NCBI RefSeq assembly: GCF_006443685.1 | Contig: NZ_VFYP01000002.1 | Coordinates: 372,001-436,000 of the forward strand | Origin: Rhizobium glycinendophyticum | GTDB lineage: Bacteria > Pseudomonadota > Alphaproteobacteria > Rhizobiales > Rhizobiaceae | Direction of reading: 5' to 3' | Length of the DNA stretch: 64,000 bases | In this document: one piece after another, positions 29,143-37,686 of the stretch | Layout of the letters: each line of letters begins with the position of its first letter | How positions within the stretch are numbered: the first letter of the stretch is position 1 | Program-made: the position numbers and the translations under genes | Notes under the pieces: model-generated | What the model saw: the letters and a program-made list of their open reading frames with translations, nothing else | Database searches by the model: none | Told to the model about the DNA's origin: nothing

Positions 29143-29862
29143 TCAGACCTCCATGCCCAGATAGATTTCGCGCACCTCGCGCGAATTCATGATGGTCTGC
29201 GGATCGCCATGGCCGATGACCCGTCCAAAGTTCAGGACGAGGATCTTCTCGGCGACGGCGTTCAGCGCATGCAACACGTGCTCGATCCAGATGATCGCCA
29301 TGCCGCGCTGGTGGACCCGCTTGATCGTGGCAACCAGCTGACGGCATTCGCCCTCGGTCAGCCCGCCGGCAATCTCGTCGAGCAGCAGAAGCTTGGGCTT
29401 GGTGGCAAGGGCCCGGGCGAGTTCCAGCCGTTTGCGCTCGAGCAAAGTGAGGCTGCCGGCCGGGCGGTTCGCTTTCGCGATGAGGCCGGTCTCGACCAGG
29501 ATTTCGGCGCAGAACTCGGCGACGTCCGCTTCGCTGCTCTCGCTGCCGAAGGCGCCGGCGACGAGCAGGTTTTCATAGACCGTCAGCCGCTCGAAAGGCT
29601 GCGGGATCTGGAAAGTGCGGCCCATGCCGGCAAAGCAGCGTTGCATGGGCGGGACATTGGTCACGTCTCGGCCATCGAAATGAACCGTGCCTTTGGCGAC
29701 GGAGAGGTTGCCGGTGATCAGGTTGAACAGCGTCGATTTGCCGGCGCCGTTCGGTCCGATGATACCGAGCGCCTCGCCGGGTTCGACGGAAAAGCCGATA
29801 TCCTCGGCGACCACGAGGGCGCCGAAGGATTTCGACACACCATTCAGTTCCAGGATCGGCAT
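29143..29862 (-). CDS. ABC transporter ATPase, LivG type
   Basis: 239-aa ATP-binding subunit, the second ATPase of the Liv-type importer. Walker A GPNGAGKST near residues 38-46, GRTFQIPQPFERLTVYENLLV (LivG Q-loop region), a divergent signature SLTLLERKRLELARAL and Walker B LLLDEIAGGL. GGAG stands just before ATG 29862. LivG and LivF are expected to work as a heterodimer under LivH/LivM. Confidence 0.94.
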   Translation of the reverse strand: MPILELNGVSKSFGALVVAEDIGFSVEPGEALGIIGPNGAGKSTLFNLITGNLSVAKGTVHFDGRDVTNVPPMQRCFAGMGRTFQIPQPFERLTVYENLLVAGAFGSESSEADVAEFCAEILVETGLIAKANRPAGSLTLLERKRLELARALATKPKLLLLDEIAGGLTEGECRQLVATIKRVHQRGMAIIWIEHVLHALNAVAEKILVLNFGRVIGHGDPQTIMNSREVREIYLGMEV

Positions 29863-29929
29863 GGACACTCCTCCGTCAGGCTCGCGGCGCCCCGACGATC
29901 GGGACGCCGCTGCCATGGGTTCACAGGGT

Positions 29930-31210
29930 TCAGCTGAGCGCTTCCATCTTGCCGCCGAGCGGAATGTTCGTTGCCTGGCCGTTCTCGACGACGACGAGGT
30001 CGTAACCGCCGCCGGTTTTGAGGCGCCACTGGCCGCCGACGAGCGGCGTCTTGGCGACGTTCTTCTGGGCGAAGGGCGGCAGGTTGGCGTTGTTCCAGGC
30101 GATGGGGCCGACCAGCGTGTCGAGCTTGGTTTCGCCGATAGCCTTGGCTACCGCATCGCCATCCGTCACGTCTTCCGCCCGCTTCATCACGTCGACCGCC
30201 AGTTCGAAGAGCGCATGGGCAAAGCCGATCGGCTGTGTCCAGGGGCGACCGGTCGCTGTGGTGAAGGCAGTTGCCACATCGGCAGCCGTCTCGCCTGTCA
30301 GCGAGGACTTGAAGGGATGAGACGGCGTCCACCAGACTTCGGTCGAGAGGTTGTGGCCGGCATCGCCCAGGGCTTCCACGGTCTGCGGAAATAGCAGCGC
30401 CTTGCCGATCGAGGCGATCTTCGGCTTCAAGCCCTGCTGCTTGGCCTGGTTCCAGAAGGTGGTGAGGTCGGGCGGGATCATCACGCCGGTCAGGATTTCC
30501 GTCTCGGCCTGCTTGAACGCGTTGATCTGAGCGGAGAAATCATCCGTCAGGTTCTGATAGCGGCCGGTGTCGGTCAGGCCATAGCCGAGCTTCTCCAGCA
30601 CCGGCGGGAAGCCAACGACCTTGTCGCCCCAGGCATTGCCGTCGCCGTCGTTCGGGAAAAGACCGCCAACCTTCTTGTTGGTCTCGACCTGGCCCCACAT
30701 GCCGGTGAAGACGGCTATGATGTCCTCAAGACCCCAGAAGAAGTGATAGGCATAATTGAACGGCTTCCAGCTTGCGGGATCGCCGGGATTGCCCTGCTGC
30801 CCGATGAACCAGGGCTGCCACGGCGCGACCGTCGAAAGGCAGGGGATCTGCTCTGCTTCGCAGGTGGTCGAGACCGGATTGGTGGTTTCCGGTGTCGAGG
30901 AGACGAGCATCAGGTTGATTTCGTCGTCGACGATCAGTTCCTTGGCGACTTCGGCGGCACGGTTCGGATTGGACTGGCTGTCCTTGACGATGACCTCGTA
31001 GTTCAGGCCCATCTTCTTCGTCGTGGCGAGGAAGCTGTCGATGACGAACTTGTCGGCTTCGCCGAAGGCAGCAAGCGGCCCGGTCTGCGGGCTGACATAG
31101 CCGAGCTTCACGGCTGCTGACTGTGCAATCGCAGGGGCCGCAAGGCCCGAGGTCGCCAGTACGGCGCCGCCGGCTGCCGTCGTCTGCAGGAATTTGCGTC
31201 GCGTAATCAT
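29930..31210 (-). CDS. Periplasmic substrate-binding protein of Liv-type importer (Tat signal)
   Basis: 426-aa Peripla_BP_6-family receptor. The N-terminus ITRRKFLQTTAAGGAV is a twin-arginine signal (RRKFL) with a cleavage-like LAAPAIAQ near residue 30, so the protein is probably exported folded. The fold begins KLGYVSPQTGPLAAFGEAD; several Trp-rich segments (APWQPWFIG; EVWWTPSHPF) line the cleft region and would suit an aromatic ligand. Start ATG 31210 has GGGAGGAA upstream. It precedes the two ATPases and permeases in the operon and follows maleylacetate reductase. Confidence 0.92.
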   Translation of the reverse strand: MITRRKFLQTTAAGGAVLATSGLAAPAIAQSAAVKLGYVSPQTGPLAAFGEADKFVIDSFLATTKKMGLNYEVIVKDSQSNPNRAAEVAKELIVDDEINLMLVSSTPETTNPVSTTCEAEQIPCLSTVAPWQPWFIGQQGNPGDPASWKPFNYAYHFFWGLEDIIAVFTGMWGQVETNKKVGGLFPNDGDGNAWGDKVVGFPPVLEKLGYGLTDTGRYQNLTDDFSAQINAFKQAETEILTGVMIPPDLTTFWNQAKQQGLKPKIASIGKALLFPQTVEALGDAGHNLSTEVWWTPSHPFKSSLTGETAADVATAFTTATGRPWTQPIGFAHALFELAVDVMKRAEDVTDGDAVAKAIGETKLDTLVGPIAWNNANLPPFAQKNVAKTPLVGGQWRLKTGGGYDLVVVENGQATNIPLGGKMEALS

Positions 31211-31271
31211 ATTTCCTCCCATCATCGTCTCTCCTCCCAAAGAGTGCGCCAAGCGCGAGATGTCGTTTCGG

Positions 31272-32327
31272 TCAGTCGGGCCTGACGCCCTCCCAGGCAT
31301 GTTGCAAAAGTGTGCGGATCGACGCCCGGTCGATCGGGCGCGGGTTCCAGTAGGGGTTTTCCGTGGCGATATCGGCAGCGCGATCGAGATCGGCTTCAGT
31401 GAGCCCGAAATCCTTGAGCGACAGCGGCGCGCCGATCGACTTGGCAAAGTCCCAGAGACCACCGCCCATGGAGCCGCCGAAGAGTTCGGCGGCTACAGCG
31501 AGTTCCGCTTGCGCCGCCTCGGCGTTGAAGGCGGCCGTGTGCGGCAGCATCACCGCATGGGTTTCCGCATGCGGCGTATCGAAGGAACCGCCCAGCGTGT
31601 GGCAGATCTTGTGGTGCAGCGCCATGCCGACTGTGCCAAGCACGGTGCCGCAGAGCCAGGCACCATAGAGCGCTTCTGCCCGCGCATCTGGGTCATGAGG
31701 GCTCTTCACCAAAACGGGAAGGCTTTCCCGAAATGCCCGCAAACCGTCGAGCGCCATCAGCGTCGAGACCGGGTTGCGATCCTGGGCATAAAGGCCCTCG
31801 ACCGCATGGGCCATGGCGTTCAAGCCACTCGTGACGCTCATGCCGACGGGAAGGCCAAGTGTCAGGTCCGGATCGTAGATGACGACTTCCGGCAGGATGC
31901 TCGCATTTCGGACCGTGGTCTTTCGACCGCTTTCGGTCTGGCCGAGGATCGACGTGACTTCCGAGCCGGCATAGGTCGTGGGGATGACGACCTGCGGCAG
32001 ATCGGTGCGGTAGGCAATCGCCTTGCCGAGCCCTGTGGTAGAGCCGCCGCCGAGCGAAACGACGCAATCGGCTTGCGCGTCCCTGACGACCTTCAGCGCA
32101 GTCTCCGTCACATCGACGGGCGTGTGCATGACGGCACCGGAGAAGATGCCGACGGAGAGGCTGCCCAAGCGGTCTGACAGGTCTTTCGCATCCGCCTTCT
32201 GATGCGGCGTGGACAGAACCAACGCACGGCGGCAGCCGAGGGATTCGACGGCGCTGCTCACGTCTGCGCTACGGCCAGAGCCAAAGAGGATACGCGCCGG
32301 GCTGCCGGCATAGGTGAAGCTCTTCAT
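31272..32327 (-). CDS. Maleylacetate reductase
   Basis: 351-aa iron-type alcohol-dehydrogenase-family enzyme that reduces maleylacetate to 3-oxoadipate with NAD(P)H, the step after hydroxyquinol ring cleavage. Motifs: nucleotide-binding VSLGGGSTTGLGKAIA (about 90-105), PTTYAGSEVT, NAMAHAVEGLYA and HHKICHTLGGSFDTPHAETHA, whose histidines are the metal/catalytic positions. Its ATG overlaps the TGA of the upstream dioxygenase (32324-32327), so the two are translationally coupled. Downstream enzymes for 3-oxoadipate are not in this window. Confidence 0.94.
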   Translation of the reverse strand: MKSFTYAGSPARILFGSGRSADVSSAVESLGCRRALVLSTPHQKADAKDLSDRLGSLSVGIFSGAVMHTPVDVTETALKVVRDAQADCVVSLGGGSTTGLGKAIAYRTDLPQVVIPTTYAGSEVTSILGQTESGRKTTVRNASILPEVVIYDPDLTLGLPVGMSVTSGLNAMAHAVEGLYAQDRNPVSTLMALDGLRAFRESLPVLVKSPHDPDARAEALYGAWLCGTVLGTVGMALHHKICHTLGGSFDTPHAETHAVMLPHTAAFNAEAAQAELAVAAELFGGSMGGGLWDFAKSIGAPLSLKDFGLTEADLDRAADIATENPYWNPRPIDRASIRTLLQHAWEGVRPD

Positions 32328-33196
32328 TTTCCTCTCCCGGGGCGCGCGCGGACCATGACGAACCTGACGCTGACGCGCGAGGCGGGCTTTCCGTCGATCA
32401 GGGTCTGCTCGAAGGAATGCACCAGTTCTGGTCGGACGCCGAACAGTGCGTCTTCGCCGAGCCTTGGGTCATCTGCATCGTAGATGTGGGTGGTGATGGT
32501 CTCGAAACCCGGTGCGCGCACGACGAAATGCAGATGCGCGGGGCGGTGCAGCGGATAACCCGCCTGGGCGAACAGCCGTCCCACAGGCCCGTCACCGGGG
32601 ACGCCGTAACCTGCCGGCCGGATTGTGCGATAGTGGAACTTGCCGTCCTGATCGGGGCGGAACAGACCCCGCAGATTAAATTCCGGCTGCAGATCCGGCT
32701 GCTGGTTTTCGTAGTAGCCTTCGGCGTTCGCCTGCCAGGTGATGATTTCGGCTGTCGTGACTGGTAGACCGTCGAGATCTTCGACCCGGCCCTCGACCAG
32801 CAGCGGTTCGCCTGCGCCGTCGAGCGAGATGGAACTGCCAAGCGTCCGCTCGGGGGTATCGGTCCGGAAGAAGGGGCCGCGGATGGTGTTGGGGGTGGCG
32901 CCGGACGGGCGGCGGGAATTGATCTCCTCGACAAGTGCGGAGGCGCCGACGAGATCGGAGAACAGCACCCATTCCTGACGACGCTCATCCGAAGCGTGGC
33001 CGACTTCGGTCAGGAAGTCGAGCACCTTGCGCCATTGCTCCTGTGTGGGGCGGAATTCCTTGATGAGAGCGTGGGCGTGGCAGACAACGGCGGACAGCAG
33101 GCGCGCCGTGTCATGATCGGGCTTGCCGAAGCGGCTCGTGAAAGCTTCAGTCGACGTCGCTTCGTCGAAGGTGATGAGGTCTGCGGCCCGCGACAT
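32324..33196 (-). CDS. Intradiol (hydroxyquinol-type) dioxygenase, copy 2
   Basis: 290 aa, homologous to the protein at 23798-24691 but clearly diverged. Helical N-terminal domain (FRPTQEQWRKVLDFLTEVGH) then beta-sandwich with the four Fe(III) ligands: Tyr in GYYENQQ, Tyr in AGYGVPGDGPVG, and both His in RPAHLHF. Key active-site flanks differ from copy 1 (GYGVPGDG against YYPIPDDG). It is the first gene of the operon and is coupled to maleylacetate reductase, which makes it the better candidate for the main hydroxyquinol ring-cleavage enzyme. Confidence 0.9.
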   Translation of the reverse strand: MSRAADLITFDEATSTEAFTSRFGKPDHDTARLLSAVVCHAHALIKEFRPTQEQWRKVLDFLTEVGHASDERRQEWVLFSDLVGASALVEEINSRRPSGATPNTIRGPFFRTDTPERTLGSSISLDGAGEPLLVEGRVEDLDGLPVTTAEIITWQANAEGYYENQQPDLQPEFNLRGLFRPDQDGKFHYRTIRPAGYGVPGDGPVGRLFAQAGYPLHRPAHLHFVVRAPGFETITTHIYDADDPRLGEDALFGVRPELVHSFEQTLIDGKPASRVSVRFVMVRARPGRGK

Positions 33197-33281
33197 GCAT
33201 CTCCTCCCAAATCCGCATTGCTGGTCGAAAGGAAGCTAGCAGGGCCTCGATGCACAATTGATGATTTGTTTGGGAGCCAAT

Positions 33282-33296
33282 ATAACAATCGGTTAT
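33282..33296. promoter_or_regulatory. LysR-type T-N11-A operator overlapping the regulator start
   Basis: ATAAC-N5-GTTAT is a perfect inverted repeat with T-N11-A inside it, the core pattern of LysR-family recognition sites. It lies between the divergent dioxygenase operon and the LysR gene, and its last bases are part of the LysR start codon (33295-33297). Binding there would fit autorepression plus activation of the operon. Confidence 0.6.
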
Positions 33297-34245
33297 GAAG
33301 TTCGACGAGCGACATCTCATCCAGCTGGCTGCCGTGGTCAAAACGGGCGGTGTGACCGAAGGTGCAGCCCTTCTGGGGCTGGCGCAACCGGCGGTGTCGC
33401 GCACTCTGTCGATGCTGGAAAAGCGCGTGGGCGAACCGCTTTTCATCAAGGGCAGGCGGCCGTTGCAGCCGACGCCGCTCGGAATTGCCTTGGCCGAACA
33501 TGGGCTTGCCATGCTGGCCGCATCGCGCAAGGCCTCCGATCTGATGGAGAGTTTCCGGGTCGGCAAGAGCGGCGTCGTCCGGGTGGGGGGTACTCCCTTC
33601 TTCATGGATGCGCTCATTGCCGGCATCTGTGCCGAATTCCAAACGAGCCACCCGGATGTTCATATCGAACAGTCCTACGGCTATTTTCCGGATTTGCGTG
33701 CGGCATTGAAGGCCGACCAGATCGATCTGGCAATCTGCCCGATCGATATCCTGGATGAGGGGTCCGGCCTCGCCTTTCAGCAGATCCTGCCGGGTCGCAA
33801 CGTGATTGCGTGCCGTGTCACCCATCCGCTTCTGCTCAAGCGCCGCCTGCAGCCCGCGCATCTGCTCGATCATGCCTGGGTCGCACCGCCGCCTGGCAGC
33901 CCTCTTCTGGCGGATCTGCGCGCCTTGCTGCTGTCCTTCGGTGCCACGGAAATCCGGATCCGCTATTCCGGCGGATCGCTCGCCAGTGTCGTCAACTACC
34001 TGAAGGCGGCAGACGCGCTCACCGTGATGCCGCACAGCGTCGTCTTTGCTCAACGGAAAGAGAAGACGATCACGGCACTTCCGATCAATATTCCGCATCC
34101 CGAACGGGCACTCGCCATCCTGCGCCGTATCGATGCTCCTCGCTCTCCGGCCGTGGAGCAATTTGCCGGCTTCGTCCGCTCCAGCTTCGACAATCTGAAA
34201 CACCTGATCAAGCGACACGAAGAGGCGGTGGTCTGGGGCAACTGA
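33295..34245 (+). CDS. LysR-family transcriptional regulator of the aromatic operon
   Basis: 316 aa. The N-terminal winged helix-turn-helix (about 1-62) reads LIQLAAVVKTGGVTEGAALLGLAQPAVSRTLSMLEKRVGEPLF (central recognition helix LAQPAVSRTLSMLE). The remainder is a two-lobed effector-binding domain (about 90-300). It is divergent from the nine-gene operon, the classic arrangement for a LysR activator of aromatic degradation; the inducer is probably the substrate or a pathway intermediate. The ORF starts at ATG 33295 inside its own operator-like repeat. Confidence 0.92.
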   Translation: MKFDERHLIQLAAVVKTGGVTEGAALLGLAQPAVSRTLSMLEKRVGEPLFIKGRRPLQPTPLGIALAEHGLAMLAASRKASDLMESFRVGKSGVVRVGGTPFFMDALIAGICAEFQTSHPDVHIEQSYGYFPDLRAALKADQIDLAICPIDILDEGSGLAFQQILPGRNVIACRVTHPLLLKRRLQPAHLLDHAWVAPPPGSPLLADLRALLLSFGATEIRIRYSGGSLASVVNYLKAADALTVMPHSVVFAQRKEKTITALPINIPHPERALAILRRIDAPRSPAVEQFAGFVRSSFDNLKHLIKRHEEAVVWGN

Positions 34246-34336
34246 TCCGGTGCCTGCAGTTCGATTGTCCAACGGAAAGCCCGGGTGGGCTTGCCCATTG
34301 ATTCGCGTGTGAGAGAGGCGTAAAGAAGGCTTCGTC

Positions 34337-34390
34337 CCGTGGTGATTTGGCCGGCCGGCTTGCAGCCACGTAAAATAAGTCGCTAAAGGG
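34337..34390 (+). ncRNA. SAM-II riboswitch
   Basis: The segment shows the alphaproteobacterial SAM-II (metA) aptamer: CGTGG (34338) with its partner CCACG (34366-34370), the GCTTGCAG loop-side motif, and the 3' pseudoknot strand AAGTCGCTAAA (34377-34387). SAM-II aptamers bind S-adenosylmethionine and lower expression of methionine genes. It lies about 105 bases before the metA start and is followed by an intrinsic terminator. Confidence 0.92.
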
Positions 34391-34416
34391 CCGAGGCGAG
34401 TCGAGACTTTCCGAGG

Positions 34417-34452
34417 ACCGGTGGCGATTTGAAGCTACCGGTATTTTTGTTT
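34417..34452 (+). terminator. Riboswitch-associated Rho-independent terminator upstream of metA
   Basis: ACCGGTGGC (34417-34425) pairs with GCTACCGGT (34434-34442), with one G-U pair, and is followed by ATTTTTGTTT. It sits between the SAM-II aptamer and metA, so it is positioned to act as the expression platform. Confidence 0.75.
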
Positions 34453-34495
34453 CCGCGGCCCTCGAGCCGCCGTGACAAGGAAAGTCGAGAGTAAC

Positions 34496-35425
34496 ATGCC
34501 GATCCGAATTCCAGATACACTGCCTGCCTTCGAGACCCTCGTGCATGAGGGCGTGCGGGTAATGACCGAGACCGTGGCTGTCCGCCAGGACATTCGCCCT
34601 CTACAGATCGCGCTTCTCAATCTCATGCCGAACAAGATCAAGACGGAAGTTCAGTTTGCACGCCTCATTGGAGCATCGCCGCTACAGGTGGAACTGACGC
34701 TGGTCCGCATGGGCGGACACAAGGCAAAGAACACACCCGAGGAGCACCTCTTAAGCTTCTATCAAACATGGGATGATGTGAAACACCGCAAGTTTGACGG
34801 CTTCATTATCACCGGCGCGCCGATTGAAACCTTGCCTTTCGAAGAGGTCACCTATTGGCCGGAGCTCGAGGAGATCCTCGAGTGGACCGAAACCAACGTG
34901 CATTCGACGATGAACGTGTGCTGGGGTGCCATGGCGGCCATCTACCATTTCCACAAAGTGCCGAAACATGCACTCAAGGAGAAGGCCTTCGGTGTCTATC
35001 GCCACCGCAACCTCGCGCCATCCTCGGTCTACCTCAACGGTTTCTCGGATGACTTCCAGGTCCCGGTATCGCGCTGGACGGAGGTCCGCCGCGAAGATAT
35101 CGAAAAGAAGCCTGACCTGAAGATCCTCCTGGAATCCGACGAGATGGGTGTGTGCCTCGTACAAGAGAAACGGGGCAACCGCCTCTACATGTTCAACCAT
35201 GTGGAATACGATTCGACTTCGCTTGGCGATGAGTATTTCCGCGACAAATCCGCGGGCCTCCCGATCAAGCTGCCGCACAACTATTTCCCGCACAACGACG
35301 ACACCTTGACGCCGCTCAATCGCTGGCGGGGTCATGCGCATCTGCTGTTCGGCAACTGGATCAATGAGATCTACCAGATGACGCCTTATGATATTGACGA
35401 GATCGGCGAGACAGTCGCGGAATGA
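34496..35425 (+). CDS. metA: Homoserine O-acetyltransferase (MetA family)
   Basis: 309 aa. Acylates homoserine in the first committed step to methionine. The catalytic residues fall at the E. coli MetA numbers: Cys142 in NVCWGAMAA, His235 and Glu237 in FNHVEYD. Residue 111 is Glu ([11 protein letters not shown]). In this family Glu111 favours acetyl-CoA and Gly111 succinyl-CoA, so I predict an acetyltransferase despite the usual succinyltransferase label. I start at ATG 34496 ([10 protein letters not shown]); an in-frame upstream start at 34472 lacks family support. Controlled by the SAM-II element and terminator just upstream. Confidence 0.95.
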   Translation: MPIRIPDTLPAFETLVHEGVRVMTETVAVRQDIRPLQIALLNLMPNKIKTEVQFARLIGASPLQVELTLVRMGGHKAKNTPEEHLLSFYQTWDDVKHRKFDGFIITGAPIETLPFEEVTYWPELEEILEWTETNVHSTMNVCWGAMAAIYHFHKVPKHALKEKAFGVYRHRNLAPSSVYLNGFSDDFQVPVSRWTEVRREDIEKKPDLKILLESDEMGVCLVQEKRGNRLYMFNHVEYDSTSLGDEYFRDKSAGLPIKLPHNYFPHNDDTLTPLNRWRGHAHLLFGNWINEIYQMTPYDIDEIGETVAE

Positions 35426-35477
35426 GTCGAATGTCCGCCTGAAAGCGCAGACGGCAAAACGGTGAGGAAACGGACTT

Positions 35478-36488
35478 ATGACGAGACAGCTATTCGGCGT
35501 GATGCCGACGGGGGAAAGTGTGGAACGGGTCGTCCTGACCGGCGGAGGCCTGACCGCCTCGATCCTGACCTTTGGGGCGGTCCTTCAGGATCTGCGGATT
35601 GAGGGCCATGACGCGCCGCTGGTGCTGGGCTTCGATAATCTTCAAAGCTATCTCGATCATTCCCCTTATTTCGGGGCGACGCCGGGTCGTTGTGCCAATC
35701 GCATTGGCGACGGTCGGTTCACGCTCGACGGGGTGAGTTATCAGCTTGAGTTAAACGAACGCGGTGTCACCCATCTGCATGGTGGCACGGATGGTATGGG
35801 ACGCCGCAACTGGACGATCCTCGAACTCGGTGCAGATCACGTGACGATGGAAATCGTCGATCCCGAAGGCCGTGCCGGCTATCCGGGAACCACACGCACG
35901 ACCGCTGTCTTCACTCTCAAGCCCGAGGGCGTCTTCTCCGTCGTCTACGAAACGGTGACGGACAAACCGACAATCGCCAATGTTTGCCATCATGCGTATT
36001 TTAATCTCGATGGACGGCCGGACATTCTCGGTCACGATCTGATGATCGCAGCCGACCACTATACGCCTGTCGACGAGAAGCTCATCCCGACGGGAGAGAT
36101 CAAGAAGGTCGATCATTCCGCCTTCGATTTCCGCGAGATGCGCCCGATCCGGCTGGATGTCGACGGCGCGCAGTTCCGTTACGACCACAACTTTTGCCTA
36201 TCCGGCACCCGCATCGCCAAACGCAGCGTGGCCCTTGCCCGCAGCGTCAATTCAGGCGTTTCGATGGAAGTTCTGACGACGGAGCCGGGCGTCCAATTCT
36301 ATGCCGGCGTCTATCTCAACGTCGCCGTTCCGGGTCTCGACGGACATACCTATGGACGGTATGCCGGCTTCTGTCTGGAAACGCAGGTCTGGCCTGACGC
36401 CGTCAACCATCCTGGCTTTCCAAACGCTATCCTGCGTCCCGGGGAAGTCCTGCGTCAGGAAACGGACTACGTCTTTTCCAAGAACTGA
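35478..36488 (+). CDS. galM: Aldose 1-epimerase (galactose mutarotase)
   Basis: 336-aa cytosolic enzyme that interconverts alpha and beta anomers of hexoses. Family landmarks: GATPGRCANRIGDGRF near residue 70 (substrate Asn/Arg), THLHGGTDGMGRRNW (His) near 100, CHHAYFNLDG near 172 (catalytic His) and the catalytic Glu in CLETQVWPDAVNHPGFP near 307. It follows metA in the same direction with a 52-base gap; no sugar operon is near. It converges directly on the SDR gene (1-base gap). Confidence 0.93.
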   Translation: MTRQLFGVMPTGESVERVVLTGGGLTASILTFGAVLQDLRIEGHDAPLVLGFDNLQSYLDHSPYFGATPGRCANRIGDGRFTLDGVSYQLELNERGVTHLHGGTDGMGRRNWTILELGADHVTMEIVDPEGRAGYPGTTRTTAVFTLKPEGVFSVVYETVTDKPTIANVCHHAYFNLDGRPDILGHDLMIAADHYTPVDEKLIPTGEIKKVDHSAFDFREMRPIRLDVDGAQFRYDHNFCLSGTRIAKRSVALARSVNSGVSMEVLTTEPGVQFYAGVYLNVAVPGLDGHTYGRYAGFCLETQVWPDAVNHPGFPNAILRPGEVLRQETDYVFSKN

Positions 36489-36489
36489 A

Positions 36490-37257
36490 TCAGATCGCGG
36501 TAAAGCCGTTGTCGACGAACAGGTGAACCCCGTTCACGAATTGTGAGTCGTCACTGGCGAGGTAGAGGGCGGCGCGTGCAACATCCTCGGGCTCGCCTAT
36601 TCTACCCTGCTGAGCGGCGATGGCGGATTCGGAGACATCGACGCCGTGGGCAGTCAGTTCCGCCACTTCGCGCAAGCCGTGCGGGGTCCGGATAAAGCCC
36701 GGGCAGACAGCATTGCAGCGGATGTTGCGGTCGCGGAATTCCACCGCGATCGCCCGAGCAAACATATGGACCGCGCCTTTGGTGGTGTCGTAGAGCACCT
36801 CCATCGGCGTTGCAGCGACGGCCGATATCGACGAGGTGCAGACGATCGAGCCACCGCCGGCAGCAATCATGCCCGGCAGAACGGCACGTGTCATGAGAAA
36901 CATCGAACGGACATTCACCGCATGCAGCCAGTCCCATTCCTCGAGCGTCGTTTCGAGGAATGGTTTGATGACAATCGTGCCGGCGTGATTGAACAGCACA
37001 GTAACCGTTCCAAGGCTTGATTCCACCTGTCGGACCGCAGACTCAACCTGCGCTTCATCTGAGACGTCGGCGACAAAAACCTCGCAGACGCCACCGGCCT
37101 TGCGGATTGCGGCTGCCGTTTCTTCTGCTGCATCAGCGTTGCGATCGATGATCGCCACTTTCGCCCCCTCGGCAGCGAAGAGCCGCGAGGATGCACCACC
37201 CATGCCGGTCGCACCACCAGATATGATTGCAACCTTGCCCGCCAGACGATTCGTCAT
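36490..37257 (-). CDS. Short-chain dehydrogenase/reductase
   Basis: 255-aa classical SDR. Rossmann motif GGATGMGG near residues 13-20, the NHAG motif near 88, catalytic Ser in CTSSISAV near 137-143 and Tyr/Lys in YDTTKGAVH near 155-159, with CPGFIRTPHG after it. These enzymes use NAD(P)H on sugars, acyl-thioesters or alcohols; the substrate cannot be inferred. Start ATG 37257 has GGAGGTGAAG upstream; the longer frame to 37293 lacks a ribosome site. Confidence 0.9.
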   Translation of the reverse strand: MTNRLAGKVAIISGGATGMGGASSRLFAAEGAKVAIIDRNADAAEETAAAIRKAGGVCEVFVADVSDEAQVESAVRQVESSLGTVTVLFNHAGTIVIKPFLETTLEEWDWLHAVNVRSMFLMTRAVLPGMIAAGGGSIVCTSSISAVAATPMEVLYDTTKGAVHMFARAIAVEFRDRNIRCNAVCPGFIRTPHGLREVAELTAHGVDVSESAIAAQQGRIGEPEDVARAALYLASDDSQFVNGVHLFVDNGFTAI

Positions 37258-37343
37258 CTTCACCTCCGAATGAAATTCGGAGCAAATAGACACAAGCGCC
37301 GCATCGGCGTCCAGAGTCTGCCGGTCTTATCGAAGAGAGAAAA

Positions 37344-37418
37344 TGGAGCGGGTGAAGCGATTCGAACGCTCGACCCCAACCTTGGCAAGGTTGTGCTCTA
37401 CCCCTGAGCTACACCCGC
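37344..37418 (-). tRNA. tRNA-Gly (anticodon GCC)
   Basis: 75 nt with genomically encoded CCA. The acceptor arms GCGGGTG and CACCCGC pair; the D-arm GTAGCTCAGGGGTAGAGC, the anticodon stem CAACC/GGTTG with GCC at 37386-37384, and TTCGAAT in the T-loop are all present. Confidence 0.97.
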
Positions 37419-37481
37419 TCATAACCGCGATCCTGGGGTAGTGTCTGGATCGTGGGCCGTCCGTTTTGCGGCGACGGGCGC

Positions 37482-37510
37482 TATATCGCCCAAACGATTT
37501 TTAAATGCAA
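37482..37510 (-). promoter_or_regulatory. Probable sigma70 promoter of tRNA-Gly
   Basis: On the minus strand TTGCAT (37510-37505), 17 bases, GATATA (37487-37482). It is about 65 bases upstream of the mature tRNA 5' end. The -35 TTGCAT is the same as at the tRNA-Ser gene. Confidence 0.45.
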
Positions 37511-37686
37511 CAGGGAAATGTCAGTTCATCGCGAAAAAAATGAAAATCTCTGTGCTGCAACTGCCAAACCCCCGTAAATGCGGGATTTTTCGAGACAAAG
37601 AAGATTGCAAGCGATGAGCGACGGGCCTATCTCTGTCGCCGATATCAGCCTGAAGAACCGGAAAATCAGCAAAAAAAGGCCCGCCC

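Noticed and set aside
33010..34272. 420-codon minus-strand open frame
   Set aside because: Antisense to the LysR gene and then running out of frame into the dioxygenase; the LysR motifs on the plus strand are clear.
37571..37590. CCCG-TAAATG-CGGG-ATTTTT hairpin before the ProX-like gene
   Set aside because: The stem is only four base pairs; no upstream plus-strand gene needs a terminator here.
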